A stretch of DNA of 10,280 bases from CAYLZN01 sp964387935 (GCA_964387935.1 CAYLZN010000216.1:1-10280), one strand, 5' to 3'. Numbered from the stretch's first letter, positions 1 through 8,716 are shown. Numbers and translations: made by a program. The notes: generated by a model not told the origin, from the sequence alone.

Positions 1-1
1 G

Positions 2-640
2 CGGCCACGGCCGCAGGGGCGGGGCCGGCGGGCGGCTGCGCTCGCGGCGGCGCTGGCGGCCGGGCTCACGGCCGCGGGCTGCCGGCAGGACATGCACCAG
101 GCGCCGCGCTACGACCCCCTCGAGCGGAGCGATTTCTTCGCGGATCAGCGCGCGAGCCGGCCGCTCGTCGAGGGCACCGTGGCCCGCGGTCACCTGCGGG
201 CAGACAAGGCCTTCTACACCGGCAAGGTCAACGACCAGCTGGTGACCACGATCCCCATGCCGGTGACGAAAGAGGTCCTGGAGCGCGGGCAGGACCGGTT
301 CAACATCTACTGCTCGCCGTGCCACTCGCGACTCGGCGACGGCAACGGGATGGTCGTGCAGCGGGGCATGAAGCGGCCCGCGTCGTACCACGACGACCGG
401 CTGCGCAACCAGCCCGTCGGCTACTTCTACGACGTGATGACCAATGGCTTCGGGGCCATGCAGGATTACGCGGCCCAGCTCCGGCCGGAGGACCGGTGGG
501 CCGTCGCCGCGTACATCCGCGCGCTGCAGTTCTCGCGGCACGCGCCGGCGTCGGCGCTGACGGCCGCGGATCGCCAGCGGATCGAGACGGGCCCGGCCCC
601 GGGGGCGTCACACCAGGAGGGGGCGAGCAAGCATGAGTGA
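2..640 (+). CDS. actE: Alternative complex III monoheme cytochrome c subunit ActE, lipoprotein (5' end outside window)
   Basis: Probable ActE, a monoheme c-type cytochrome of ACIII that passes electrons from the quinol-oxidising complex toward the oxidase on the periplasmic side. The frame is open to the left edge with no ATG, GTG or TTG before the ATG at 92. An Arg-rich stretch is followed by an Ala/Leu-rich hydrophobic segment ending in a lipobox-like LTAAGC (Cys codon 80-82). I therefore read 92 as internal and the true start as lying left of the window; the mature protein would be anchored by a lipid on that Cys. The heme motif CSPCH is encoded at 311-325. A Met in GFGAMQDYA about 40 residues later is the likely sixth heme ligand. 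The stop overlaps actF by 8 bases. Other monoheme cytochromes look similar, but the actF neighbour and the GFGAM region favour ActE. Confidence 0.9.
   Translation, partial: RPRPQGRGRRAAALAAALAAGLTAAGCRQDMHQAPRYDPLERSDFFADQRASRPLVEGTVARGHLRADKAFYTGKVNDQLVTTIPMPVTKEVLERGQDRFNIYCSPCHSRLGDGNGMVVQRGMKRPASYHDDRLRNQPVGYFYDVMTNGFGAMQDYAAQLRPEDRWAVAAYIRALQFSRHAPASALTAADRQRIETGPAPGASHQEGASKHE
615..620 (+). promoter_or_regulatory. Ribosome binding site of actF inside actE
   Basis: AGGAGG lies 12 bases before the ATG at 633, within the last codons of actE. It supports that start and, with the 8-base overlap of the two genes, suggests coupled translation. The spacing is somewhat longer than optimal. Confidence 0.55.
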
Positions 641-1829
641 GCCGATTCCGGCCCAGTCGTTCCAGGTGCCGGCGACGGCCGACCGGGTGCGGCAGAGGGC
701 CACGATCCTCGGAGCGGTCGGCGTCGTCGCGATGCTGGCCGGCGCCTTCCTGAACGCCGAGCAGTTCTTCCGCTCGTACCTCGTGGCGTTCATCTTCTGG
801 TCGAGCGTGTCGCTCGGGTGCCTCGGCTGGCTGATGGTGCACCACCTGTCGGGCGGCGCCTGGGGCCTCGTGATCCGGCGGATCCTCGAGGCGGCCGCGC
901 GCACGGTGCCCGTGATGGCGATCCTGTTCCTGCCGATCGTGGCCGGCGTGGGCCACCTGTACGAGTGGGCGCATCCCGACGTGGTCGCGAAGGATCCGAT
1001 CCTCCAGTGGAAGGCGCCATTCCTCAACGTGCCGTTCTGGACCGCCCGCACGATCTTCTACTTCCTGCTGTGGAGCGGCATGGCGTGGTTCCTGACCCGC
1101 TGGTCGGCCCAGCAGGATGCGGGCACGCCCGGCTCGCCGCTCGACCCGCGCTTCGGCCGGCTGAGCGGGCCCGGCCTCGTCGTGTTCGGCCTGACGATGT
1201 CGCTGGCGTCGATCGACTGGATGATGTCGGTGGACCCGCATTGGTTCTCGACCATCTACGGCTTCGTGATGGTCGGCGGGGCGGGGCTGGCCGCGCTCAC
1301 GTTCGTGATCCTCACCGTGTCGTGGCTGGCGCGCGAGGCGCCCATGGCGGCGGTGGTCCAGGACAAGCACCTGCACGATCTCGGCAAGCTCACGTTCGCG
1401 TTCGTGATGCTCTACGCGTACTTCGCGTTCTCGCAGTTCCTGATCATCTGGTCCGCGAACCTGCCGGAAGAGATCCCCTGGTATCTCCGACGGATGCAGG
1501 GCGGCTGGCAGATCCTCGTGGCGCTGCTCATCATCGGGCACTTCGCGCTGCCGTTCGCGATGCTGCTGTCGGCGAACATCAAGCAGGACCTGCGGCGGCT
1601 GTCGTCGATCGCGGCGCTGCTCTTCGTCATGCGGTTCCTGGACGTGCTGTTCCAGGTGGCCCCCTACTACCACGACACGTTGACGCTGCACTGGCTCGAT
1701 TTCGCGGCGGCGATCGGGGTCGGCGGCGTGTGGCTGTCGGCCTTCCTGATCTTCCTCAGGGGCCGGCCACTGCTGCCGGTGAACGACCCGTATCTGCCGC
1801 AGGTACTGGCTGACCATGGCGCACACTGA
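633..1829 (+). CDS. actF: Alternative complex III integral membrane subunit ActF (quinol:cytochrome c oxidoreductase)
   Basis: 398-residue polytopic inner-membrane protein, matching the ACIII subunit ActF, which is related to ActC and the NrfD/PsrC membrane family. In ACIII the two homologous membrane subunits hold the quinol site and possible proton paths. I count about ten hydrophobic segments, roughly at residues 23-42, 48-70, 90-110, 135-155, 178-198, 208-231, 252-274, 292-315, 325-343 and 353-376. Family-like stretches are SIDWMMSVDPHWFSTIYG (193-210) and the acidic NLPEEIPWY (276-284) after a helix containing FAFSQFLIIWSAN. The gene starts within the end of actE and its own end overlaps the next gene by 14 bases, as expected for co-translated subunits. 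The assignment rests on recognised sequence character and position; the choice of ActF over ActC is supported by its place directly after actE. Confidence 0.9.
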   Translation: MSEPIPAQSFQVPATADRVRQRATILGAVGVVAMLAGAFLNAEQFFRSYLVAFIFWSSVSLGCLGWLMVHHLSGGAWGLVIRRILEAAARTVPVMAILFLPIVAGVGHLYEWAHPDVVAKDPILQWKAPFLNVPFWTARTIFYFLLWSGMAWFLTRWSAQQDAGTPGSPLDPRFGRLSGPGLVVFGLTMSLASIDWMMSVDPHWFSTIYGFVMVGGAGLAALTFVILTVSWLAREAPMAAVVQDKHLHDLGKLTFAFVMLYAYFAFSQFLIIWSANLPEEIPWYLRRMQGGWQILVALLIIGHFALPFAMLLSANIKQDLRRLSSIAALLFVMRFLDVLFQVAPYYHDTLTLHWLDFAAAIGVGGVWLSAFLIFLRGRPLLPVNDPYLPQVLADHGAH

Positions 1830-2322
1830 CTCCCACGGGACGCACGGTCCGCACGGCGCACCGACCGCCGGGCATGAGACGACCGACGCCAACGTCGGCG
1901 GGGCCGAACGGTTCCTCGTGGCCGTTGGCGTGTTCCTCGCCATCGCCTTCGCGCTGGTGTGGCTGATGTACAGGGGACTCCACGGCTGGATGATCGCCCG
2001 CGACGTGCCCACGTCGCCGGCCGTCACCCGAGAGGGCGATCGGCTCCCGCCCCTGCCGCGGCTGCAGACGGTGCCCGTGCAGGATCTCAACGCGTTCCTG
2101 GCGGCAGAGGCCGACGCCCTCGAGGCGTGGGCCTGGGTGGACAAGGACAAGGGAATCGCGCAGATCCCGGTCTCGAGGGCCATCGAGATCGTGGCGGCGC
2201 AGGGGCTGCCGGACCTGGCGGTGGAAGGGGCGGCCTCGCCGGCGTCCCCGCCGGCCGCGGCCGTGCCCCCGGCAGCCGGAACCGAGCCGCCCGCGGCGGC
2301 TGCCGCGACCCGGCCGCACTAG
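1816..2322 (+). CDS. Small single-helix membrane protein of unknown function in the ACIII/caa3 operon
   Basis: 168-residue protein with no function I can name. Layout: a His-rich N-terminus (five His in the first 20 residues), one transmembrane segment about 32-51, a compact region about 79-131, and a low-complexity Ala/Pro tail about 135-168. The compact region, PRLQ, then DLNAFLAAEADALEAWAWVDK, then IPVSRAIEIVAAQGLP in pieces, resembles small uncharacterised proteins I recall beside Sco and caa3 genes in other bacteria, where a similar WVD...IP..RA....A..GLP pattern appears. That recollection cannot be checked here. The start ATG overlaps the actF end by 14 bases, and sco begins 10 bases after its stop. 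The topology suggests a membrane-anchored domain, possibly an assembly factor or accessory subunit; the His-rich end could bind metal, which is speculation. Confidence 0.8.
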   Translation: MAHTDSHGTHGPHGAPTAGHETTDANVGGAERFLVAVGVFLAIAFALVWLMYRGLHGWMIARDVPTSPAVTREGDRLPPLPRLQTVPVQDLNAFLAAEADALEAWAWVDKDKGIAQIPVSRAIEIVAAQGLPDLAVEGAASPASPPAAAVPPAAGTEPPAAAAATRPH

Positions 2323-2332
2323 GGATGGCGAC

Positions 2333-3223
2333 GTGAGGCTGAACATGTGGCGAACACTGGCAGGCCGGCTCGTGATCGGAACCCTCGCGGTGCTGACCGT
2401 GATCCCGTCCGCCGCCCGGGCCCAGGGCGGGCCCGGCGGCGCGCGGTGGACGCCCGGCCAGCCGGCCGGGGAGCGACCGAACCTGTTGCAGGACGTGGCC
2501 TTCGAGCAGAAGCTCGACGCCCAGATCCCCGGGGATCTCGTCTTCCGCGACGAGGACGGCAGGGCGGTGCAGCTGAGCGAGTACTTCGGCAATCGCCCAC
2601 TCATCCTGGCGCTGGTCTACTACGAGTGCCCGATGCTCTGCACGCAGATACTGAACGGGCTCGTGTCGGCGCTCGACATTCTGAAGTTCGAGGCCGGGCG
2701 CGAGTACGACGTGATTGCGGTGAGCTTCAACCATCGCGAGGGGCCTGGTCTCGCCTCCGCCAAGAAGCGGGCGATCGTCGAGCGGTACAAACGGCCCGGG
2801 ACGGAGGGCGGGTTCCACTTCCTCACGGGGCCCGAGGCCTCGATTCTCGCCCTGTCGAAGACCGTGGGGTTCCGGTTCCGGTGGGACCCGGAGATCAAGC
2901 AGTACGCCCACGCCGCGGGCGTGATGGTGGTGACCCCGGAAGGCCGGGTGTCGAAGTACTTCTACGGCATCGAGTATTCGCCTCGCGACCTCCGGCTGGG
3001 GCTCGTCGAGGCCTCGGAGAAGAAGATTGGCACCCCGGTCGATCAGTTGCTGCTGTACTGCTACCACTACGACCCGTTGACCGGGAAGTACGGGATGGCA
3101 GCGATGACCGCGGTGCGCATTGGCGGGGCCATCACCATCCTGAGCCTCCTGGCATTCTGGCTGACGATGTGGTGGCGGGGGCGGCACGCGCCGCGGCTGG
3201 CCGAGGCCGGGCGGCGGGCATGA
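2333..3223 (+). CDS. sco: Sco1/SenC-type copper chaperone for the CuA site
   Basis: 296-residue Sco-family protein with a thioredoxin-like fold, which delivers copper to, or keeps reduced, the CuA cysteines of oxidase subunit II. An N-terminal signal or anchor segment is at about 11-30, with a possible cleavage after ARA. The copper motif is CPMLC (C99 and C103), and the matching histidine is H193 in YAHAAGV. A second hydrophobic segment at about 262-281 ends in a basic tail, so the protein is probably membrane-held at its C-terminus with the copper domain in the periplasm. LLLYCYHYDPLTGKYG (239-254) precedes it. I use the GTG at 2333 because AGGGA at 2321-2325 is 7 bases upstream; the ATG at 2345 would put it 19 bases away. 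It sits directly before subunit II, its expected client. Confidence 0.93.
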   Translation: MRLNMWRTLAGRLVIGTLAVLTVIPSAARAQGGPGGARWTPGQPAGERPNLLQDVAFEQKLDAQIPGDLVFRDEDGRAVQLSEYFGNRPLILALVYYECPMLCTQILNGLVSALDILKFEAGREYDVIAVSFNHREGPGLASAKKRAIVERYKRPGTEGGFHFLTGPEASILALSKTVGFRFRWDPEIKQYAHAAGVMVVTPEGRVSKYFYGIEYSPRDLRLGLVEASEKKIGTPVDQLLLYCYHYDPLTGKYGMAAMTAVRIGGAITILSLLAFWLTMWWRGRHAPRLAEAGRRA

Positions 3224-3260
3224 CGCCGGGGCGACTCGACGGCGGAGCTTCTGTGGGCTT

Positions 3261-4268
3261 ATGGGTATCCTGAACGCACTGTTTCCCGAGCAGGCGTCGA
3301 ACTTCGCGGGCCAGGTCGACGCGCTGTACTTCTTCATCGTCGGCGTGACGGCCTTCTTCGCGACGCTGGTCGTGACGCTGGTGGTCGTCTTCGCCATCAA
3401 GTACCGGCGGCAGCGCGACTCGGACGTCGGCGTGCCGGTGCACGGCGCGCTGCTGCTCGAGTTGACGTGGACGGTCATCCCGCTCGCCATCGCCATGGCG
3501 ATCTTCGTCTGGGGCGCGACGGTGTTCTTCGCGATGGCGAAGCCGCCGGCCAACGCCATGGAGATCTACACGGTGGGGAAGCGCTGGATGTGGAAGTTCC
3601 AGCACGTGACCGGGCAGCGGGAGATCAACGAACTGCACATCCCGGCGGGCCAGCCGATCAAGCTGCTCATCGGGTCCGAGGACGTCATTCACAGCGTGTA
3701 CTTCCCCGCGTTCCGGGTGAAGATGGACGCGGTGCCGGGCCGGATGACCACGATGTGGTTCACCCCGACCAAGCCGGGACGGTACCACCTGTTCTGCACG
3801 GAATACTGCGGCATGCGCCATTCCGCGATGATCGGCTCGGTCATCGTCATGGAGCCCGCCGCGTTCCAGACGTGGCTGGCCGGAGGGCCCGCGAGCGCGA
3901 ACATGGCCGAGGCCGGCGCGCAGCTGTTCACGAACCTGGCGTGCGTCACCTGCCACCAGGAGAACAATCGCGGGCGTGGTCCTTCGCTGCGGGGCGTGTT
4001 CGGATCCACGGTGGCGCTGCAGGGGGGCGGGCGGGCTACCGCCGACGAGAACTACCTGCGCGAGTCGATCGTGAACCCGCAGGCCAGGCTCGTCGAGGGC
4101 TACCAGCCGCTGATGCCCACGTTCCAGGGGCTCGTGACCGAAGAGCAACTCATGCAGCTCCTGGCGTACATCAAGTCGCTGTCGGCGGACCAGGCGCCCG
4201 CGCCGGCCGCGGCGCCCGCGCCGGCAGCCCCCGTGGCTCCGACCGCATCGACGCCACCGGCGCAGTAG
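3261..4268 (+). CDS. ctaC: Cytochrome c oxidase subunit II with CuA site and fused cytochrome c domain (caa3 type)
   Basis: 335-residue subunit II of a caa3 oxidase. Two transmembrane helices (about 21-46 and 67-92) precede a periplasmic cupredoxin domain. The aromatic electron-entry region is KRWMWKF (107-113). All CuA ligands are visible: H144, C179, E181 (backbone), C183, H187 and M190, in VIHSVYF and CTEYCGMRHSAM. A C-terminal cytochrome c domain follows with CVTCH (C228, C231, H232) and a likely axial Met at M285 in PLMPTF. The last 25 or so residues are Ala/Pro-rich. The fused heme replaces a soluble cytochrome c and fits direct electron transfer from ACIII, whose genes lie just upstream. 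No lipobox or cleaved signal is evident. The ribosome binding site is weak (GGAG at 3244-3247). Confidence 0.97.
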   Translation: MGILNALFPEQASNFAGQVDALYFFIVGVTAFFATLVVTLVVVFAIKYRRQRDSDVGVPVHGALLLELTWTVIPLAIAMAIFVWGATVFFAMAKPPANAMEIYTVGKRWMWKFQHVTGQREINELHIPAGQPIKLLIGSEDVIHSVYFPAFRVKMDAVPGRMTTMWFTPTKPGRYHLFCTEYCGMRHSAMIGSVIVMEPAAFQTWLAGGPASANMAEAGAQLFTNLACVTCHQENNRGRGPSLRGVFGSTVALQGGGRATADENYLRESIVNPQARLVEGYQPLMPTFQGLVTEEQLMQLLAYIKSLSADQAPAPAAAPAPAAPVAPTASTPPAQ

Positions 4269-4311
4269 ACAGGTGATCGGGACCCGCATCCGAGACAGAA
4301 GGTAACGCACG

Positions 4312-5920
<1,609 letters not shown>

Positions 5921-5928
<8 letters not shown>

Positions 5929-6580
5929 CGCGGCCTACGACTCGCATCACGCGGCGCTCCAGCATCACTTCGACTCGCTGGAGCAGCAGCAGGAGGCGTC
6001 CACCCTCGGCATGTGGATCTTCCTGGCGACGGAGGTCCTGTTCTTCGGCGGCCTCTTCTTCACCTACTCCCTGTACCGGATGTGGTACCCGGATGCATGG
6101 GCGGCGGCGGCGTTCCACCTGAGCGTGCCGCTCGGCGCGGCCAACACGGTCGTCCTGCTCGGCAGCTCGCTCACGATGGCCCTGGCGGTGCGCGCGGCGC
6201 AGACCGGGCACCGGCAGCAGCAGGTGCTGTTCATCATCCTGACGCTGGTGCTGGGCTTCGTCTTCCTCGGCGTGAAGGTCGTGGAGTACGCGGACAAGTT
6301 CGAGCACCACCTGGTGCCGGGGCCGGGCTTCCAGTTCGAGCCCCCGTGGGCACGACAGGCGCAGATCTACTTCTCGGTGTACTTCGCCATGACCGGCATG
6401 CATGCCCTGCACATGATCGTCGGCGCCGGCCTGCTCACGTGGCTGCTGATCAAGGCCTGGAAGGGGACGTTCACGGCGCAGTACAACACCCCGGTCGAAC
6501 TCGTGGGGCTCTACTGGCATTTCGTCGACATCATCTGGATCTTCCTGTTCCCCTTGCTGTACCTGGTGGGGCACCATTGA
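5921..6580 (+). CDS. ctaE: Cytochrome c oxidase subunit III
   Basis: 219-residue subunit III, the non-redox membrane subunit that stabilises the oxidase and its proton uptake. Five hydrophobic helices are visible, roughly at 28-50, 67-88, 100-122, 143-168 and 191-217, the usual count for the short bacterial form. Family features are ATEVLFFGGLF with E38 in helix 1, GMHALHMIVG in helix 4, and VGLYWHFVDIIWIFLFPLLY near the end. The N-terminal 28 residues are hydrophilic and His/Gln-rich. Translation starts at a TTG with a strong ribosome binding site, inside the last codons of subunit I, which would tie the output of the two subunits together. The 77 bases before the next gene are occupied mostly by tandem repeats. 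Confidence 0.97.
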
Positions 6581-6587
6581 GAAGGGC

Positions 6588-6615
6588 GGGCTCAGGGCTC
6601 AGGGCCCAGGGCTCA
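6588..6615. repeat. Heptanucleotide tandem array, four copies of GGGCTCA
   Basis: Four consecutive 7-base units lie directly after the subunit III stop: 6588-6594, 6595-6601, 6602-6608 (one change, GGGCCCA) and 6609-6615. The array is not in a coding frame of either neighbour. Its unit recurs in the array at 6960-7001. Confidence 0.9.
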
Positions 6616-6622
6616 AGGCCAT

Positions 6623-6654
6623 CTGGCAACTGGCAACTGGCAACTGGTAACTGA
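6623..6654. repeat. Heptanucleotide tandem array, about 4.5 copies of CTGGCAA
   Basis: Units at 6623-6629, 6630-6636, 6637-6643 and 6644-6650 (last with one change, CTGGTAA), then a partial CTGA. It follows the GGGCTCA array after 7 bases and ends 3 bases before the subunit IV start codon, so it fills the place where a ribosome binding site would lie; I see no Shine-Dalgarno match there. Confidence 0.9.
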
Positions 6655-6657
6655 CCG

Positions 6658-6957
6658 ATGTCCGGACACATCGCTCCCAAGAGCCTCTACTACTGGATCT
6701 TCTTCGCCCTGATCGGCCTCACGGCGCTCACGGTCCTCGTGACCTACGTCGATCTCGGCCAGGCGAACCTGCTCGTGGCCATGGGCATCGCGGTCACCAA
6801 GGCCACGCTCGTCGTGCTGTTCTTCATGCACGTCTGGTGGAGCGAGCGCCTGGTGAAGGTGACGGTCCTCACCTCGCTCGGCTTCCTGGTCATCCTGTTC
6901 GCGTTCTCGCTGGCGGACTACTTCACGCGCGGACTGCTCCACGTCGCGGGCAAGTAG
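6658..6957 (+). CDS. ctaF: Cytochrome c oxidase subunit IV (prokaryotic COX4 family)
   Basis: 99-residue protein with three transmembrane helices at about 10-30, 36-60 and 69-89, the length and topology of the small bacterial subunit IV. Recognisable pieces are the SLYYWIFFALIGLTALTV helix start, TKATLVVLFFMHVWWSERLVKV across the second helix and its loop, and ADYFTR near the end; the KA..V..FFMH pattern is typical of the family. It probably stabilises the oxidase rather than taking part in electron transfer. It is the last gene of the plus-strand run and is separated from subunit III by 77 bases of mostly repeat sequence, unlike the tight spacing upstream. The ATG at 6658 lacks a visible ribosome binding site. 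Confidence 0.92.
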   Translation: MSGHIAPKSLYYWIFFALIGLTALTVLVTYVDLGQANLLVAMGIAVTKATLVVLFFMHVWWSERLVKVTVLTSLGFLVILFAFSLADYFTRGLLHVAGK

Positions 6958-6959
6958 GC

Positions 6960-7001
6960 GGGCTCGAGGCACAGGGCTCGAGGCGCAGGGCTCAGGGCGC
7001 A
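6960..7001. repeat. Tandem array of three 14-base units built from GGGCTCR + RGGCRCA heptads
   Basis: Three units at 6960-6973, 6974-6987 and 6988-7001, each made of GGGCTCG or GGGCTCA followed by AGGCACA, AGGCGCA or GGGCGCA. It occupies most of the 58-base gap between the stops of two converging genes. The first heptad of each unit matches the array at 6588-6615. A short GGCGCACGCGCC inverted repeat at its end (6996-7007) has only a 4-base stem, and no T-run follows, so I do not call it a terminator. Confidence 0.85.
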
Positions 7002-7015
7002 CGCGCCGCGGCCGG

Positions 7016-8650
7016 CTATCCCGAGACGGACTGGCCCGCGAGCAGGCCCAGCGAAAAAGGTTCGGCCTTCGCCAGATCGGGCGAGTCGGGAAAGAAGTCC
7101 TGCAGCCGGTCCACGAGGACGGTCGTGTCTGACGGCATTCCGGTTGCGACGAGCGTTCGTGCGACGCGGATGTACTCGTCGTGGACCATCCGCAGGTACA
7201 AGGCCCGGCTCCGCTCCTCCTCGGGAATGTCCTTGTACTCGAAGTACTCACGGATGTTCTGGGGGGCCTTCAGGGTGAGGGTCGGTCGCTTCTCCTCATC
7301 CGGCTCGAGCCGCCCCCGCACCGTCACCTCGAAGAACATCGGCGACAGGCCCGCGTGCTCGGTGGCGCCGTACCGTTCGTACGGCGCGTGGGAGAAGAGA
7401 TCGACGTCGCCCTGATCGGTGACCGAGATGGCGAAGATCGCCCCAGGATACTGTGCCTCGCAGATGGCGTAGTCGTGCAGCACGATTCGACCGTAGCTCC
7501 GGCCTTCGGCGGTCGGAGGGGAAAGCCCCTCGGCCGCGAGCCCCGGTGACCCGGACGGAGACGCAGCCACGACCGCCAGGCCCGCCGGGGACGCCGCGAG
7601 GGCGCCCGCCCTGGGACCGGTGAGCGGCCGGGCGCTGAGCGGGCCGATCAGCCGCGGCGCCGTCTGACTGGCCGTTCCCACCGGCGGTGTCTCCGCCTGA
7701 GTGCCTGGCAGGCAGGGGAACCGGAGGGTCATCGTCGTCCCCTTGCCGACGTCGCTCTCGATCGACAGGTCGGCCCCGAATTCACGAGCCGTCTGTCGCA
7801 CGAAGACGAACCCGAGCGAGTGGAGTTCGCCGTCCAGTGTCTCGCGGTCGGTGAGCAGCTGCCTGATCTTCTCCGGCGGCATGCCGACGCCGTTGTCGCG
7901 AATCCTCAGGACGACGTGATCACCTTCGAGGGTGTCGCTCACGGTGAGCACGCCCGCGTCCCGCTGGCCCATGGCGTCCACCGAGTTCATGACCAGGTTG
8001 AAGAACATGCGCCGGAAGCGCGGAAGGTTTCCGCCGACCACCGCCCGGTCGAGCCGGTCCAGTTCGATCTGCACCCGGCCGCTGCTGTGCTCCATCACAT
8101 AGCTGTAGACGACATCGCGCATGAAGTCCTCGATCTCGGCCGCAATGTCGAATTCCTGGTACACGCCCCGGTTGCTCTGCTCGTCGAGGAACTGCTGGAT
8201 GCGGAAGTAGACGCCGCGGATGAAGTGGATGCAGTTGAGGTAGTGCGTGCGTGCCTTCGTCGACCTGGAGTCGGGCGGCAGGAAGGTCAGCACGTTGTCG
8301 ACGCGCCCCCAGAGTGGGCTGAGGATCAGTTCGCACACGCTGAAGATGGCGTTGACGTACTGGCGGCCCGCGAGGAGCACCGTGCGATCGGGTGAGAAGT
8401 TCCGCACGGCGTTCGAGTAATCCTGGAGCGCCTTGCGCAGGCTCACCGCCGGCCCCTTCAGGACCTGGAGATCGTGCCCGTGCAGGATCTGGGCCTGCTC
8501 GACTCCGCAGAGCTCCAGGTCCGTGTTCAAGGTGACGTGGAAGTGAATCACCTCGTTGATGAAGCGCTCGACGCGCAGATCGTGGATCAGGAACTTGATC
8601 TCGACGACGTCCTTCTTGAGGCCCTCCGAGTAGTCAGGCGTGGCTGGCAT
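7016..8650 (-). CDS. Histidine-kinase-like ATPase with an unrecognised C-terminal domain
   Basis: 544-residue, probably cytoplasmic protein; no membrane helix or signal peptide is visible. Residues 1-165 look helical and contain HDLR (23-26), which recalls an H-box but lacks the usual following proline and lies 195 residues before the N-box, so its role as phosphate acceptor is doubtful. A GHKL/HATPase domain spans about 168-312: N-box NLVMNSVDAM (218-227), G1 box DNGVGM (252-257) and a GKGT loop (302-305). An Ala/Pro/Gly-rich linker (about 313-385) leads to a 160-residue domain I do not recognise, which contains HDYAICEAQYPGAIFAISV and an acidic helical end. No response regulator is next to it. 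The start at 8650 has GGGAG 9 bases upstream; a longer reading to 8866 would add an Arg-rich stretch overlapping gltA. Confidence 0.82.
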   Translation of the reverse strand: MPATPDYSEGLKKDVVEIKFLIHDLRVERFINEVIHFHVTLNTDLELCGVEQAQILHGHDLQVLKGPAVSLRKALQDYSNAVRNFSPDRTVLLAGRQYVNAIFSVCELILSPLWGRVDNVLTFLPPDSRSTKARTHYLNCIHFIRGVYFRIQQFLDEQSNRGVYQEFDIAAEIEDFMRDVVYSYVMEHSSGRVQIELDRLDRAVVGGNLPRFRRMFFNLVMNSVDAMGQRDAGVLTVSDTLEGDHVVLRIRDNGVGMPPEKIRQLLTDRETLDGELHSLGFVFVRQTAREFGADLSIESDVGKGTTMTLRFPCLPGTQAETPPVGTASQTAPRLIGPLSARPLTGPRAGALAASPAGLAVVAASPSGSPGLAAEGLSPPTAEGRSYGRIVLHDYAICEAQYPGAIFAISVTDQGDVDLFSHAPYERYGATEHAGLSPMFFEVTVRGRLEPDEEKRPTLTLKAPQNIREYFEYKDIPEEERSRALYLRMVHDEYIRVARTLVATGMPSDTTVLVDRLQDFFPDSPDLAKAEPFSLGLLAGQSVSG

Positions 8651-8659
8651 GGCGCTGCG

Positions 8660-8664
8660 CTCCC
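8660..8664 (-). promoter_or_regulatory. Ribosome binding site supporting the kinase start at 8650
   Basis: On the minus strand GGGAG lies 9 bases before the ATG at 8650. The alternative ATG at 8680 sits 2 bases after a strong hairpin that would bury its upstream region, so the 8650 start is preferred. Confidence 0.5.
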
Positions 8665-8682
8665 GTGGCGTCCTCGACATCC

Positions 8683-8716
8683 CGGGGCCGGACTCGCCCT
8701 GGCGAATCCGGCCCCG
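8683..8716 (-). terminator. Strong hairpin between citrate synthase and kinase genes (possible terminator or attenuator)
   Basis: Near-perfect inverted repeat: CGGGGCCGGA at 8683-8692 pairs with TCCGGCCCCG at 8707-8716, and five more pairs inside give a 15-pair stem with a 4-base loop (8698-8701). The one imperfect pair (8693/8706) is a G-U wobble in minus-strand RNA but a C-A mismatch in plus-strand RNA, so the structure suits a transcript running from gltA. It begins 49 bases after the gltA stop. No T-run follows on the minus strand, so it is not a classical intrinsic terminator; it could also protect an mRNA end or reduce read-through into the kinase. Confidence 0.5.

Noticed and set aside
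300..2183. Very long open frame on the minus strand opposite actE, actF and the small membrane protein
   Set aside because: It is Arg/His/Pro-rich with no family character, and it lies opposite well-recognised genes; long antisense frames are expected at this GC content.
6588..6654. CRISPR-like or attachment-site repeat
   Set aside because: Units are 7 bases with no spacers and no recombinase nearby; these are simple tandem repeats.
6996..7007. GGCGCACGCGCC inverted repeat as terminator for the converging genes
   Set aside because: Only a 4-base stem, part of the repeat array, and no T-run on either strand.
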